The notes under the pieces are model-generated. The model was not told the origin of the DNA, did no database searches, and saw only the letters and a program-made list of their open reading frames with translations. This document shows, one piece after another, positions 1-7,647 of a stretch of 59,362 bases of DNA. Numbering within the stretch: position 1 is the first letter of the stretch; each line of letters opens with the position of its first letter. A program made the position numbers and the translations under genes. This DNA is from Ralstonia sp. UBA689 (GTDB lineage Bacteria > Pseudomonadota > Gammaproteobacteria > Burkholderiales > Burkholderiaceae): contig NZ_DBMV01000026.1 in assembly GCF_002298975.1 (NCBI RefSeq), positions 1 through 59,362 on the forward strand. The letters are read 5' to 3'.

Positions 1-174
1 GCCTTGCCCTGCAAGGACTGGGAGAATTGTTCAGGGCCGACTACCTACGAAGTCGCAACCCTTGACAACTCATCCATACCATCGCTACCGCAGACCCCGT
101 TCTACGCATATAGTCGCATCACGAGACTTACGACGAAGGTATGCAAGCAGGACGATTTAGTGAGAAATCTTTGA
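1..174 (+). CDS. C-terminal end of an unknown protein, cut by the window edge
   Basis: An open frame runs from base 1 to a TGA at 172-174 and would give about 57 residues, including three cysteines (near residues 4, 9 and 48) and many Ser/Thr. No family is recognised. Codon use is less GC-biased than in the genes to its right, which suggests a transferred or weakly expressed gene, or chance. The start lies outside the window. No coding feature follows until 241. Confidence 0.35.
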   Translation, partial: ALPCKDWENCSGPTTYEVATLDNSSIPSLPQTPFYAYSRITRLTTKVCKQDDLVRNL

Positions 175-240
175 TAGAAAACAGCAACTCATTGTGCCGC
201 TCATTTGCCTCGACTCCGGACGCAACTGAGCGGCCTGCTC

Positions 241-1116
241 TTAAACACCAATTCGAGCAGCCAACCACGCCGTCATCTTCCCAAACACCTCACTGCGCAA
301 CGGCTCGGCCTCATTGAATATCTCGTGATAGCCGCTGTCGAACCAGGCGAGCGTGCGCAAATCTTCCGGCGCATTCGCATAAAAATCCCGACTGCCAGAT
401 GGATCCACAATCGAATCCGACCCACCCGCCATCAGCAGCATCGGCGCCTCCAGACGCGGCGCATCCTGCTGCGTCTGGGTGATCGCATTGAGCATGAATT
501 CCAGCAGGGAAGCACTGATCGTGCTCTGCACCAGCGGGTCCGCCCGATAGGCGGGAGCGATGCTCGGATCGTGCGACAGCTTGGTCGGGTCCACCGGATT
601 GGGCACCGGCAGCCGAGGCGCGATGGCGGAGAGAATACCCCGCACGATGCCCGTTCCGGGGGGCAGCTTCACGCGCAGCGCGGGCGATGACAGCAGCACG
701 CCGCGCACCGGCCGGATACGCGCGGTCGTGAAGCGCGCAACGATCAGCCCGCCCATGCTGTGCCCGAGCACGAAGGGCATCTCATGCCATTCCGCGACGG
801 CAGCATCGACGATTTCAGCAAGGTCGGTGAGGTAATTGTCTTGCGCATCGAGCGCCATGCGCGGGCCGCCGCTCTTGCCGTGGCCGCGCAGGTCGAATGC
901 CCGCACGCGCAGGCCCAGGTCGGTGAGCACCTTGGCCACATGCGGGTAGCGCCCGCTGTGCTCGGCCATGCCGTGCACGAGGATGACGGTGCCGCGCGGT
1001 GCGCCAGCCTCGGGCGCGGGCAGCCACGTGCGAACCAGCAGTTCGGTGCTGTCCTTCATGCGCTGGCGGGTTTCCTGCGCTTGAAGGGCCGTAGCCTGGG
1101 CCGGGGCTTGCGTCAT
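241..1116 (-). CDS. alpha/beta hydrolase, monoglyceride lipase/lysophospholipase type
   Basis: This is a 291-residue serine hydrolase of the PldB/monoacylglycerol lipase type (Hydrolase_4 fold), likely cytoplasmic because no signal peptide is seen. It carries an early HGMAEHSGRY segment (oxyanion region), the nucleophile elbow GHSMGG, a late D in the GGSDSIVDP region and a C-terminal GYHEIFNE histidine, so the Ser-Asp-His triad looks complete. The start at 1116 is preferred over an upstream in-frame ATG because AGGAG lies just before it. It is downstream of cueR on the same strand, 75 bases away; the gap holds a short hairpin (CCCTTG/CAAGGG, 1158-1172), so co-transcription is uncertain. The substrate cannot be read from the sequence. 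Confidence 0.85.
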   Translation of the reverse strand: MTQAPAQATALQAQETRQRMKDSTELLVRTWLPAPEAGAPRGTVILVHGMAEHSGRYPHVAKVLTDLGLRVRAFDLRGHGKSGGPRMALDAQDNYLTDLAEIVDAAVAEWHEMPFVLGHSMGGLIVARFTTARIRPVRGVLLSSPALRVKLPPGTGIVRGILSAIAPRLPVPNPVDPTKLSHDPSIAPAYRADPLVQSTISASLLEFMLNAITQTQQDAPRLEAPMLLMAGGSDSIVDPSGSRDFYANAPEDLRTLAWFDSGYHEIFNEAEPLRSEVFGKMTAWLAARIGV

Positions 1117-1191
1117 GGGCGTCTCCTCGTTGGGTTGCCAGATTGTGGCATAGACGCCCCTTGCCGCAAGGGAAGGCAATGGAGGGTTCTC

Positions 1192-1644
1192 TCAGTGGCA
1201 GCAGGCGCCCTTGCCTTCGGTCTCGCCGGCCACGCCTTCGAGGATCGGGCAATCGGGCCGGTCGTCGCCGTGGCACGCGTTGGCCAGCGTCATCAGCGTG
1301 TCGCGCATGCCTTGCAGCTCGCGGATGCGCGCGTCGAGGTCGGCCACGTGGCGCAGCGTGACGGCCTTCACGTCGGCGCTGGCGCGCTCGCGGTCGTGCC
1401 ACAGCGAGAGCAGCGTGCGGATCTCCTCCAGCGCGAACCCCAGCGAGCGCGACCTGTGGATAAAGCGCAGCACGTGCAGCGCCCGCGCGTCGTACATGCG
1501 GTAGTTGCCCTCGGTGCGCGGGCTGGGTGGCAGCAGGCCAATGCTCTCGTAGTAGCGGATCATCTTGGCGGACACGCCGCTGGCCTTCGCAGCCTCGCCA
1601 ATGTTGACGGGGCCTTGGGTCTCGTTGACGCCGGTGCGGGTCAT
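1192..1644 (-). CDS. cueR: CueR/HmrR-type copper-responsive MerR regulator
   Basis: This is a 150-residue MerR-family activator. The N-terminal winged helix contains NIGEAAKASGVSAKMIRYYE, followed by a coiled-coil dimerisation helix. The metal loop near the C-terminus has two cysteines spaced C-X7-C (CHGDDRPDC), the signature of Cu(I)/Ag(I) sensors such as CueR, and the protein ends in CCH. Its start codon overlaps the stop of copA by four bases (ATGA), so the two are translated together. It should bind the two 19-bp-spacer promoters at 3897-3973 and activate copA-cueR leftward and copZ rightward when copper rises. Confidence 0.92.
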   Translation of the reverse strand: MTRTGVNETQGPVNIGEAAKASGVSAKMIRYYESIGLLPPSPRTEGNYRMYDARALHVLRFIHRSRSLGFALEEIRTLLSLWHDRERASADVKAVTLRHVADLDARIRELQGMRDTLMTLANACHGDDRPDCPILEGVAGETEGKGACCH

Positions 1645-3866
1645 GCCCGGTCTCCAGTGGCTTGCCAGCGGCGCAGCATTAGCGCATTGGTGACGACGCT
1701 CACGCTGGAGAACGCCATCGCCGCGCCGGCAAAGGTGGGGTTGAGCAACCCGAAGGCCGCCAGCGGAATGCCCACCACGTTGTAAATGAAGGCCCAGAAA
1801 AGGTTCTGACGGATCTTGGCGACGGTGCGGCGCGAGAGGTCCAGCGCGTCGCTCACGAGGCGAGGTTCCCCGCGCATGAGCGTGATGCCGGCCGCCTGCA
1901 TCGCGACGTCCGTGCCGGTGGCCATGGCGATGCCGACATCGGCGGCGGCCAATGCAGGGGCATCGTTGATGCCGTCGCCGACCATCGCCACCACGCGGCC
2001 ACCCTGCTGCCAGGCTGTCACGCGCGCGGCCTTGTCTTGCGGCAACACCTGTGCGGCCACTTCGTCGATGCCGAGTGCCTCGGCCACGCTGCGTGCTGCG
2101 CCTGCGTTGTCGCCGGTGACGAGCGCAGTGCGCACACCGCGACGGCGCAGTTCGGCCACCGCCTCCTTGGCGCCGGGCTTGAGCGCATCGCCAAAAGCGA
2201 TCAGGCCGCGCAATTGCACGCCGCCCTCGCCGCTCTGGGCAAGCCACGAGACGGTGTTGCCCTGCGCTTCCAATGCCACCGCACGCGCCTGCAATGCGCT
2301 GCGGTCGAGCCCCAGCTCATCCATCCAGCGCGCATTGCCGAGTTGCAGCGATGCCCCCTTCACGATGCCACGCGTGCCGCGGCCGGCCAACACTTCGGGC
2401 ATTTGCGCAGGCGTGATGGTGCGGCCCTGCTCGACAACGTACTCACGCGTGGCATGTGCCAGCGGGTGCGTGTTCTCAGCCTGCAGCGCGGCAAGCTGAT
2501 CGAGTAGCACATCGGCGTCAACACCGGGCGCGGCTTCCACGGCCGTCACACGCGGCTGCCCGATAGTGAGCGTGCCCGTCTTGTCGAACACGACGAAATC
2601 CACCTGCTGCGCGCGCTCCAGCGCCTGCGCGTCGGCAATCAGGATGCCGCGCCGCGCCCCGGCACCGGTGCCTGCCATGATGGCCGACGGCGTGGCGAGC
2701 CCCAGCGCGCAAGGGCAGGCGATCACCAGCACGGCCACCGCGTTGACGATGGCGGTTTCCCACCCCGCTCCGGCAATCGCCCAGCCGGCCAGCGTGAGCA
2801 ACGCCGCCACCAGCACGGCCGGCACGAAGATCGCGCTCACACGATCGACCAGTTGCTGAATCGGCGGCTTGGCGGCCTGCGCGTCTTCAACCAGGCGGAT
2901 GATGCGCGAGAGCATCGTGTCTGCGCCGATGGCCATGGTGCGCACCAGCAGCACGCCATCCGTGGCGATGGCGCCGGCGGTCACGCGATCGCCTTCGTGC
3001 TTGGGCACGGGCAGGCTTTCGCCGGTCAGCATGGATTCATCGACGTGGCTGGCGCCTTCCAGCACGACCGCGTCGACGGGAATGCGCTCGCCTGCGCGCA
3101 CCGACACCACGTCGCCCACCCGCACCCGGGCGACGGCCACATCGCGCAACGTGCCATCGGCGCCGCGCACGCGGGCGGTATCGGGGCGCAGCGCCTGCAA
3201 TGCGCGGATGGCCTGCGCGCTCTGGCGCTTGGCACGCACCTCCAGCCACTTGCCCAGGCGCACCAGCGTGATGACCACGGCGGCGCTCTCGAAATAGAGA
3301 TGCGGCATCTCATCACCGCCCGCGCGCCACCACAGCCACAGCGACAAACCGTACGCCGCCGATGTGCCGAGCGCGACCAGCAAATCCATGTTGCCGGCCC
3401 CCGCACGCAGCGCCTTCCAGCCGGCCTTGTAGAAACGCGCGCCGATCACGAACTGCACCGGCGTCGCCAGCAGCCATTGCACCCAGGCGGGCAGCATCCA
3501 GCCGATGCCGAGCCAGGCGGCCACCATCGGCAGCACCAGCGGCACCGACAGTGCGGCGGCAATCCACACGGGGCCGGCGCCATCCCAGAAATCGGGTTCG
3601 GCCGCGGCGGCGGGGGCGGTCTCATCTGAAGCGACTTGGGCTTCGTAGCCGGCGGCCGTGATCGCTGCGACCAGCGCATCCGCGCTTGCGCCGCCGTGCA
3701 CGCGGGCGCGCTCGGTGGCGAGGTTCACGCTCGCCTCGGTCACGCCCGGCACGGCGCGCAGGGCGCGTTCGACCCGGCCCGCGCAGGCGGCGCAGGTCAT
3801 CCCGCTGATATCGAGGTCAAGTGAGGCGGGGGCGATGTCGGCGTCGGCAAGGCTGGCGGCAGTCAT
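1641..3866 (-). CDS. copA: Cu(+)-exporting P1B-type ATPase
   Basis: This is a 741-residue inner-membrane pump that exports cytosolic Cu(I). In order it has one heavy-metal-associated domain with GMTCAAC (C25, C28), eight predicted membrane segments, TGES (281-284, actuator), the CPC transport motif (384-386), the phosphorylated Asp of DKTGT (428), HP (467-468) and GDGIND (630-635). All catalytic elements are present and the length is usual for single-HMA CopA. It is the first gene of the copA-cueR transcript, is expressed from the promoter at 3897-3927, and faces its chaperone copZ. Confidence 0.96.
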   Translation of the reverse strand: MTAASLADADIAPASLDLDISGMTCAACAGRVERALRAVPGVTEASVNLATERARVHGGASADALVAAITAAGYEAQVASDETAPAAAAEPDFWDGAGPVWIAAALSVPLVLPMVAAWLGIGWMLPAWVQWLLATPVQFVIGARFYKAGWKALRAGAGNMDLLVALGTSAAYGLSLWLWWRAGGDEMPHLYFESAAVVITLVRLGKWLEVRAKRQSAQAIRALQALRPDTARVRGADGTLRDVAVARVRVGDVVSVRAGERIPVDAVVLEGASHVDESMLTGESLPVPKHEGDRVTAGAIATDGVLLVRTMAIGADTMLSRIIRLVEDAQAAKPPIQQLVDRVSAIFVPAVLVAALLTLAGWAIAGAGWETAIVNAVAVLVIACPCALGLATPSAIMAGTGAGARRGILIADAQALERAQQVDFVVFDKTGTLTIGQPRVTAVEAAPGVDADVLLDQLAALQAENTHPLAHATREYVVEQGRTITPAQMPEVLAGRGTRGIVKGASLQLGNARWMDELGLDRSALQARAVALEAQGNTVSWLAQSGEGGVQLRGLIAFGDALKPGAKEAVAELRRRGVRTALVTGDNAGAARSVAEALGIDEVAAQVLPQDKAARVTAWQQGGRVVAMVGDGINDAPALAAADVGIAMATGTDVAMQAAGITLMRGEPRLVSDALDLSRRTVAKIRQNLFWAFIYNVVGIPLAAFGLLNPTFAGAAMAFSSVSVVTNALMLRRWQATGDRA

Positions 3867-3896
3867 GAAAGCGTCCGTTTTGAGGAAGATGGCATC

Positions 3897-3927
3897 AGCC
3901 TAGACCTTCCCATCTTGGCAAGGTCAA
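3897..3927 (-). promoter_or_regulatory. copA promoter with CueR operator in a 19-bp spacer
   Basis: On the minus strand a TTGACC -35 element (3922-3927) and a TAGGCT -10 element (3897-3902) are separated by exactly 19 bp. The spacer region contains the dyad ACCTTCC-N7-GCAAGGT (3904-3924). A 19-bp spacer with a central dyad is the hallmark of MerR-family promoters that need regulator-driven DNA untwisting. Confidence 0.85.
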
Positions 3928-3942
3928 GCCTTCATCTTACGC

Positions 3943-3973
3943 TTGCGCTTCCCATGATGGGAAGGTTCATACT
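3943..3973 (+). promoter_or_regulatory. copZ promoter with CueR operator in a 19-bp spacer
   Basis: A TTGCGC -35 element (3943-3948) and a CATACT -10 element (3968-3973) are spaced by 19 bp. The dyad CTTCCCATGATGGGAAG (3948-3964) is a perfect 17-bp palindrome around a central base. It mirrors the copA promoter and lies 43 bases before the copZ start. Confidence 0.82.
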
Positions 3974-4015
3974 GCTGCCGTGTGTCCTTTTCCCTTCTTT
4001 TCAGGAGCCCGAACC

Positions 4016-4216
4016 ATGACGACGTTTTCCGTTGAAGGTATGAGCTGCGGTCATTGTGTTGCCGCAGTCACCCGCGCCGTGCAGCAGGTCGATGCCGCCG
4101 CCAGCGTGCAGGTGGATTTGTCCAAGCAGACCGTGGCCGTCAGCAGCGGCGCCAGCACCGATGCCGTCAAGGCGGCCATCGAGCAGGCCGGCTATCCGGT
4201 CAAGGCTGTCGCCTAA
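4016..4216 (+). CDS. copZ: copper chaperone, single HMA domain
   Basis: This is a 66-residue cytosolic copper carrier consisting of one ferredoxin-like heavy-metal-associated domain. The metal-binding motif GMSCGHC lies at residues 8-14. The start at 4016 is chosen because AGGAG precedes it at good spacing and the HMA fold begins directly (MTTFSVEGM). It is divergent from copA and has its own CueR-type promoter. It should deliver Cu(I) to CopA, and possibly to CueR. Confidence 0.93.
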   Translation: MTTFSVEGMSCGHCVAAVTRAVQQVDAAASVQVDLSKQTVAVSSGASTDAVKAAIEQAGYPVKAVA

Positions 4217-4278
4217 AGATATATGCAAGGCGGGCGGCCGCCGCGCCGCCCTGCCCTCCCTGCCCTTCTCCCTTTTCC

Positions 4279-6354
4279 TCAGTTCACCTCGAACGACCGT
4301 GATGCGCCCGTAAAGGGTGTGATGGCGCCCAGCAGGTTCTTCGCATCGCCCTGATGCACGATGCGGTACGTGCCGGCCGGCGTGCCGGGCGGAATCGCCC
4401 AGCTAATCTGCGCATCGGACTCGGCCCCGAAGTCGCGCTTCCAGCGGTATTGCGTCGACCAGTCGCCGTCCACCGCCACCGTCTTCCATGCACCATCCAC
4501 CAGACGCTGCACCTTCACGAAGGTGTCGTTGCGGTGCAGGTTGTTCTTGGGGTGGCCGGTCACGAACACCACCGTCACAGTCTGGCCTGACGTGTAGCGG
4601 GCGGCTGCGTCGGTCTTCACGTCGCCGAACTGGCGGAACGGTGGCGGTGCGTCCATCACCACGCCCGTCTGGAAGGTCATCTGCTGCCGGCTCAGGTCTG
4701 CGGGTGTGAGCGTGTTCAGTGTCGGGCGACCCTGCGCCATGTCCTGCGCCAGCCGGTCCAGCGCCTGCATGTAGGCCGGCTGCGTCCATTTGCCGAACAG
4801 CGTGCTGCCGCCCTCATAGTCCTGCACGTCATATTCCTCCGGCGTGGTCACGTATTGCGAATAGGCGTTCGCGTAGCCGACGGCGAGCACGTTGTGGATA
4901 TCGGTACCGAGCGTGCGGGCAAGCTGACGACGGATGCGATAGCCGGACATGATGGTCAACTCTGCAGGCACCGCAGCCAGATACAACGGGCCGATGCGCA
5001 CCAACTGCACCGGCAGCACGGGCGGTGTCCAGGGGACCGGCCGCATCACACCGGTGGGCACGAACAGTTCCTTGGGCGCCTGACACGTGCGCAGGTCATC
5101 GGGTATGGGGAACACGAGGCCGCCGAGCGCCGCCAGAAACGGGTTGCTCTGCCCCTCTTGCGCCACACCCGGGCCGGGGCCGTCTTCCGTGCTGCCGGCC
5201 GCCATCGTCGTGCCGATCGCCGCGGCGCAGGTGGTGTGCCGCTGGCCGTCGCCGGTATAAGCGGGCTCCACGGTCACGTTGCCCATCTCGACATAGCGCT
5301 GCCGAACATCCAGCCCGCCCGCCAGCAGACTCGACGGCGCGTCGAGCAGCGCGCGTGCCACGCCGAACTGGCGCTCGCCGATGATGCGCGTGTTGTCGAA
5401 CTCATTCTCGGTCGGCCCGCTGCCCGGCTTGAGATTCAGGTTGGGCGTCATGTCGCCCGCGTTGGTTTGCGCGAACACGGCCACGAACCCCTTGCCCTCC
5501 AGGTACCGCACGCCCATCGCATCGTGCTCGAAGTGATAGGCCGCATAGCCCTTGTTGTCTCCGCTGATGAGCGTGTTGGTGTTGGTCATACTGGTGCCGT
5601 GCGTGGCAAACAGGTTCAGCACGCCCACCGCCTGACCTGCGCGGCGGAAGGTCAGTTGCGTCACCAGCGGATCGATCTCTTCGGGAAACGCGGCCCGGTC
5701 CGCTGCCGGATTCGCACGGAACGCCGGCGCAGACCGGTTGCGGCTGGCGTCATGCAGCTCGCCCTGGTTGAAGCCGATCTCGCCTGGCTGCAGGTCGTCG
5801 TGCGCCTGTGCGATGGCCTCGACGATGCCGTCGACGATGGCGGCAAAGGTCTGGGGCAGATAGCCGTAGCTGTTCAGGTTGTACAGCGCGTAGTGCGAGA
5901 AACCGCCCGGCCCCGCATGTGTGTGCGTGGCCGTAAGCAGGACGTTGGCATCGGTGTACAGCGCTCCGTACCGCGCCTTCAGCCGCGCCAGCACCGCCTG
6001 CTGCACGCCCTGCGTGACGGCCCCCGTGTCGGTGACGGCAATCGCCACGCGCCGCCCGCTGGCCGGATCTTCAATGACGAACGCGCGGGCCCGCTGGCGC
6101 TGGTGGATGCCGCTGGTCTGCTGATCCAGCTTCGCATAGCCGAACATCCCGGCCTCGGCGGCCTCGCCCGTAATGTCGCTGATGCCCGTGCCGATGTTGT
6201 AGGCCGAAGCCGAAGCCGCCTGGGCCACGCCCTGCACCGAACGCGTGGCCGCCACGGCCGGAGCCGCGCCCCCGCCATCATCACCACATGCGCTCAACAC
6301 CAGCAACGCGGCCGACAGCGCCGCCCCATGCTTCCATGTCCTGCGATCGATCAT
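4279..6354 (-). CDS. neutral/alkaline ceramidase, lipoprotein
   Basis: This is a 691-residue member of the neutral ceramidase family (N-terminal catalytic plus C-terminal immunoglobulin-like domain), which hydrolyses ceramide to sphingosine and a fatty acid. The family N-terminus (IGTGISDITGEAAEAGMFGY) follows a lipoprotein signal ending LLVLSAC. Further features are the zinc-site TATHTHAGPGG segment, the NxGD segment NAGDMTPNL and SxY motifs in the second half. It should sit in the periplasm or on the outer membrane. GGAGG precedes the start. It is the last gene of the five-gene leftward operon, 18 bases after the PLP-enzyme gene. In Pseudomonas the homologue CerN belongs to the sphingosine-induced set. 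Confidence 0.92.
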   Translation of the reverse strand: MIDRRTWKHGAALSAALLVLSACGDDGGGAAPAVAATRSVQGVAQAASASAYNIGTGISDITGEAAEAGMFGYAKLDQQTSGIHQRQRARAFVIEDPASGRRVAIAVTDTGAVTQGVQQAVLARLKARYGALYTDANVLLTATHTHAGPGGFSHYALYNLNSYGYLPQTFAAIVDGIVEAIAQAHDDLQPGEIGFNQGELHDASRNRSAPAFRANPAADRAAFPEEIDPLVTQLTFRRAGQAVGVLNLFATHGTSMTNTNTLISGDNKGYAAYHFEHDAMGVRYLEGKGFVAVFAQTNAGDMTPNLNLKPGSGPTENEFDNTRIIGERQFGVARALLDAPSSLLAGGLDVRQRYVEMGNVTVEPAYTGDGQRHTTCAAAIGTTMAAGSTEDGPGPGVAQEGQSNPFLAALGGLVFPIPDDLRTCQAPKELFVPTGVMRPVPWTPPVLPVQLVRIGPLYLAAVPAELTIMSGYRIRRQLARTLGTDIHNVLAVGYANAYSQYVTTPEEYDVQDYEGGSTLFGKWTQPAYMQALDRLAQDMAQGRPTLNTLTPADLSRQQMTFQTGVVMDAPPPFRQFGDVKTDAAARYTSGQTVTVVFVTGHPKNNLHRNDTFVKVQRLVDGAWKTVAVDGDWSTQYRWKRDFGAESDAQISWAIPPGTPAGTYRIVHQGDAKNLLGAITPFTGASRSFEVN

Positions 6355-6372
6355 GATGGCCTCCGACTCGGG

Positions 6373-7647
6373 TTAGGGCATCGCGGGCATCACCGGCCAG
6401 CGGTGCAGTGTGTTGCCCTCCTCCACGACGATGAGCTCGCCGAATTGCTGCAGCACCGCTTCGCTCTGGCGCGGGCGCAAGAAAACAAAGTCGTCCGGCC
6501 GCAGGCCCTGCGCGCCGGAACCCACCAGCACCTGCTGATTGGACGAGTTGCCGTACAGCCCGCTGGCCGACAGCCCCAGCGGCGACACCGGATCGGCCAG
6601 CCAGTTGCCGCCATAGATGAAATAACCGTGGCGCTGGTTGACGTCCCACGCAGTGGCAAGTCGGCCGATGGCCTCCGCGCCGTCGGGCAGCAAGAAGCTG
6701 CCGGACTTCAGCACCGGCGTGGCGATGAAGGCGGCGGGCTGCAGGTCGTCCAGCAAGGGCGTATCGAAATCGCTCGGCTTAACCATCGCCGAGCCGACCG
6801 ACACTTCGTTGGCCGCCCCGCTGCCGTCATGCATGCGATACGTGGGCGAGCCCGCAGCGTTGAAGACCAGTGCTTCGGGCGCGGCCGGCTTGAGCGTGCG
6901 CAGCGCCATGTCGCGAAAGCGCGTGTAGATCGCCTTTGCATCGCGCTCGGCCCCTGCGCGCGCGCCTGGCAAATCAGGAATCTTCACCAGATGCGGGTCG
7001 TAGCCCATCAACCCGCCGAACACCAGCAGCGGCTCCGCGGCGATCATGTTGAGCATGTCGGCCATGACGCGGTCTTCGCGCACGCCGCCGCGATGCAGGC
7101 CGACGTCGATCTCGATGTTCACGCGCACCGGATGGTGCCCGGCGCGTGCCAGCTCGCGGTACTCGGCCAGACGCTCGGGCGTATCGACCAGCCATTGCAG
7201 TTGCCGCGCCGGGTCAAAGGCCCCGCCCTTGAACTGCGCATAGAACGCCTGCGCGGCACGTGCGGGCATCGGCTTGCCGAGCAACAGATCGGTGTCGGCG
7301 CGCTGCTCGGCCAGCAGTTGCAGATACGGCAGGTTGAACACCATCAGCCGGCGCGTCTGCGTGAGCTGCATCAGCTCATCGAGCAGCGGCAGCGACGCCA
7401 GCGACTTGGCCACCAGCCGCAGCGCCATCTTTCCGCCGATGTTGCGCACGACCTGCGCCGCGTTGGCGAGCATGCGGGTGCGGTCGATCACCATCACCGG
7501 CACGCCGATTCCGGCTCGCGCCAGCGCTGTCGACAACCCCGCGAAGTACGGCGCATGCGGCCCGCCGTGATCGCCCGGCCGCAGCGCCATCGCGCCGCCG
7601 ACTGCGGCCACACCCGCTGCCAGGAGAAACCGCCGCCGGTTAGCCAT
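6373..7647 (-). CDS. Tat-exported fold-type III PLP enzyme (D-threonine aldolase/DSD1-like)
   Basis: The 424-residue protein has an N-terminal alanine-racemase-like barrel and a C-terminal beta domain typical of D-threonine aldolases and D-serine dehydratases. A Lys in LRLVAKSLAS is the likely PLP Schiff-base residue, and NIEIDVGLHRGGV is the conserved second strand. The start at 7647 gives a twin-arginine signal (RRRFLLAAG plus hydrophobic stretch), so the enzyme is predicted to be folded with its cofactor and exported, which is unusual for a PLP enzyme. It overlaps the oxidase gene by 8 bases. Context points to a beta-hydroxy amino substrate such as a sphingoid base, but that is inference. 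The gene is a possible counterpart of the third gene of P. aeruginosa sphBCD. Confidence 0.82.
   Translation of the reverse strand: MANRRRFLLAAGVAAVGGAMALRPGDHGGPHAPYFAGLSTALARAGIGVPVMVIDRTRMLANAAQVVRNIGGKMALRLVAKSLASLPLLDELMQLTQTRRLMVFNLPYLQLLAEQRADTDLLLGKPMPARAAQAFYAQFKGGAFDPARQLQWLVDTPERLAEYRELARAGHHPVRVNIEIDVGLHRGGVREDRVMADMLNMIAAEPLLVFGGLMGYDPHLVKIPDLPGARAGAERDAKAIYTRFRDMALRTLKPAAPEALVFNAAGSPTYRMHDGSGAANEVSVGSAMVKPSDFDTPLLDDLQPAAFIATPVLKSGSFLLPDGAEAIGRLATAWDVNQRHGYFIYGGNWLADPVSPLGLSASGLYGNSSNQQVLVGSGAQGLRPDDFVFLRPRQSEAVLQQFGELIVVEEGNTLHRWPVMPAMP

Noticed and set aside
1455..1463. A perfect DnaA box inside cueR
   Set aside because: It is a single box within coding sequence and could be chance; no second box is near.
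760..1785. Rightward open frame opposite the hydrolase and cueR
   Set aside because: It has no family features and lies antisense to two recognisable genes.
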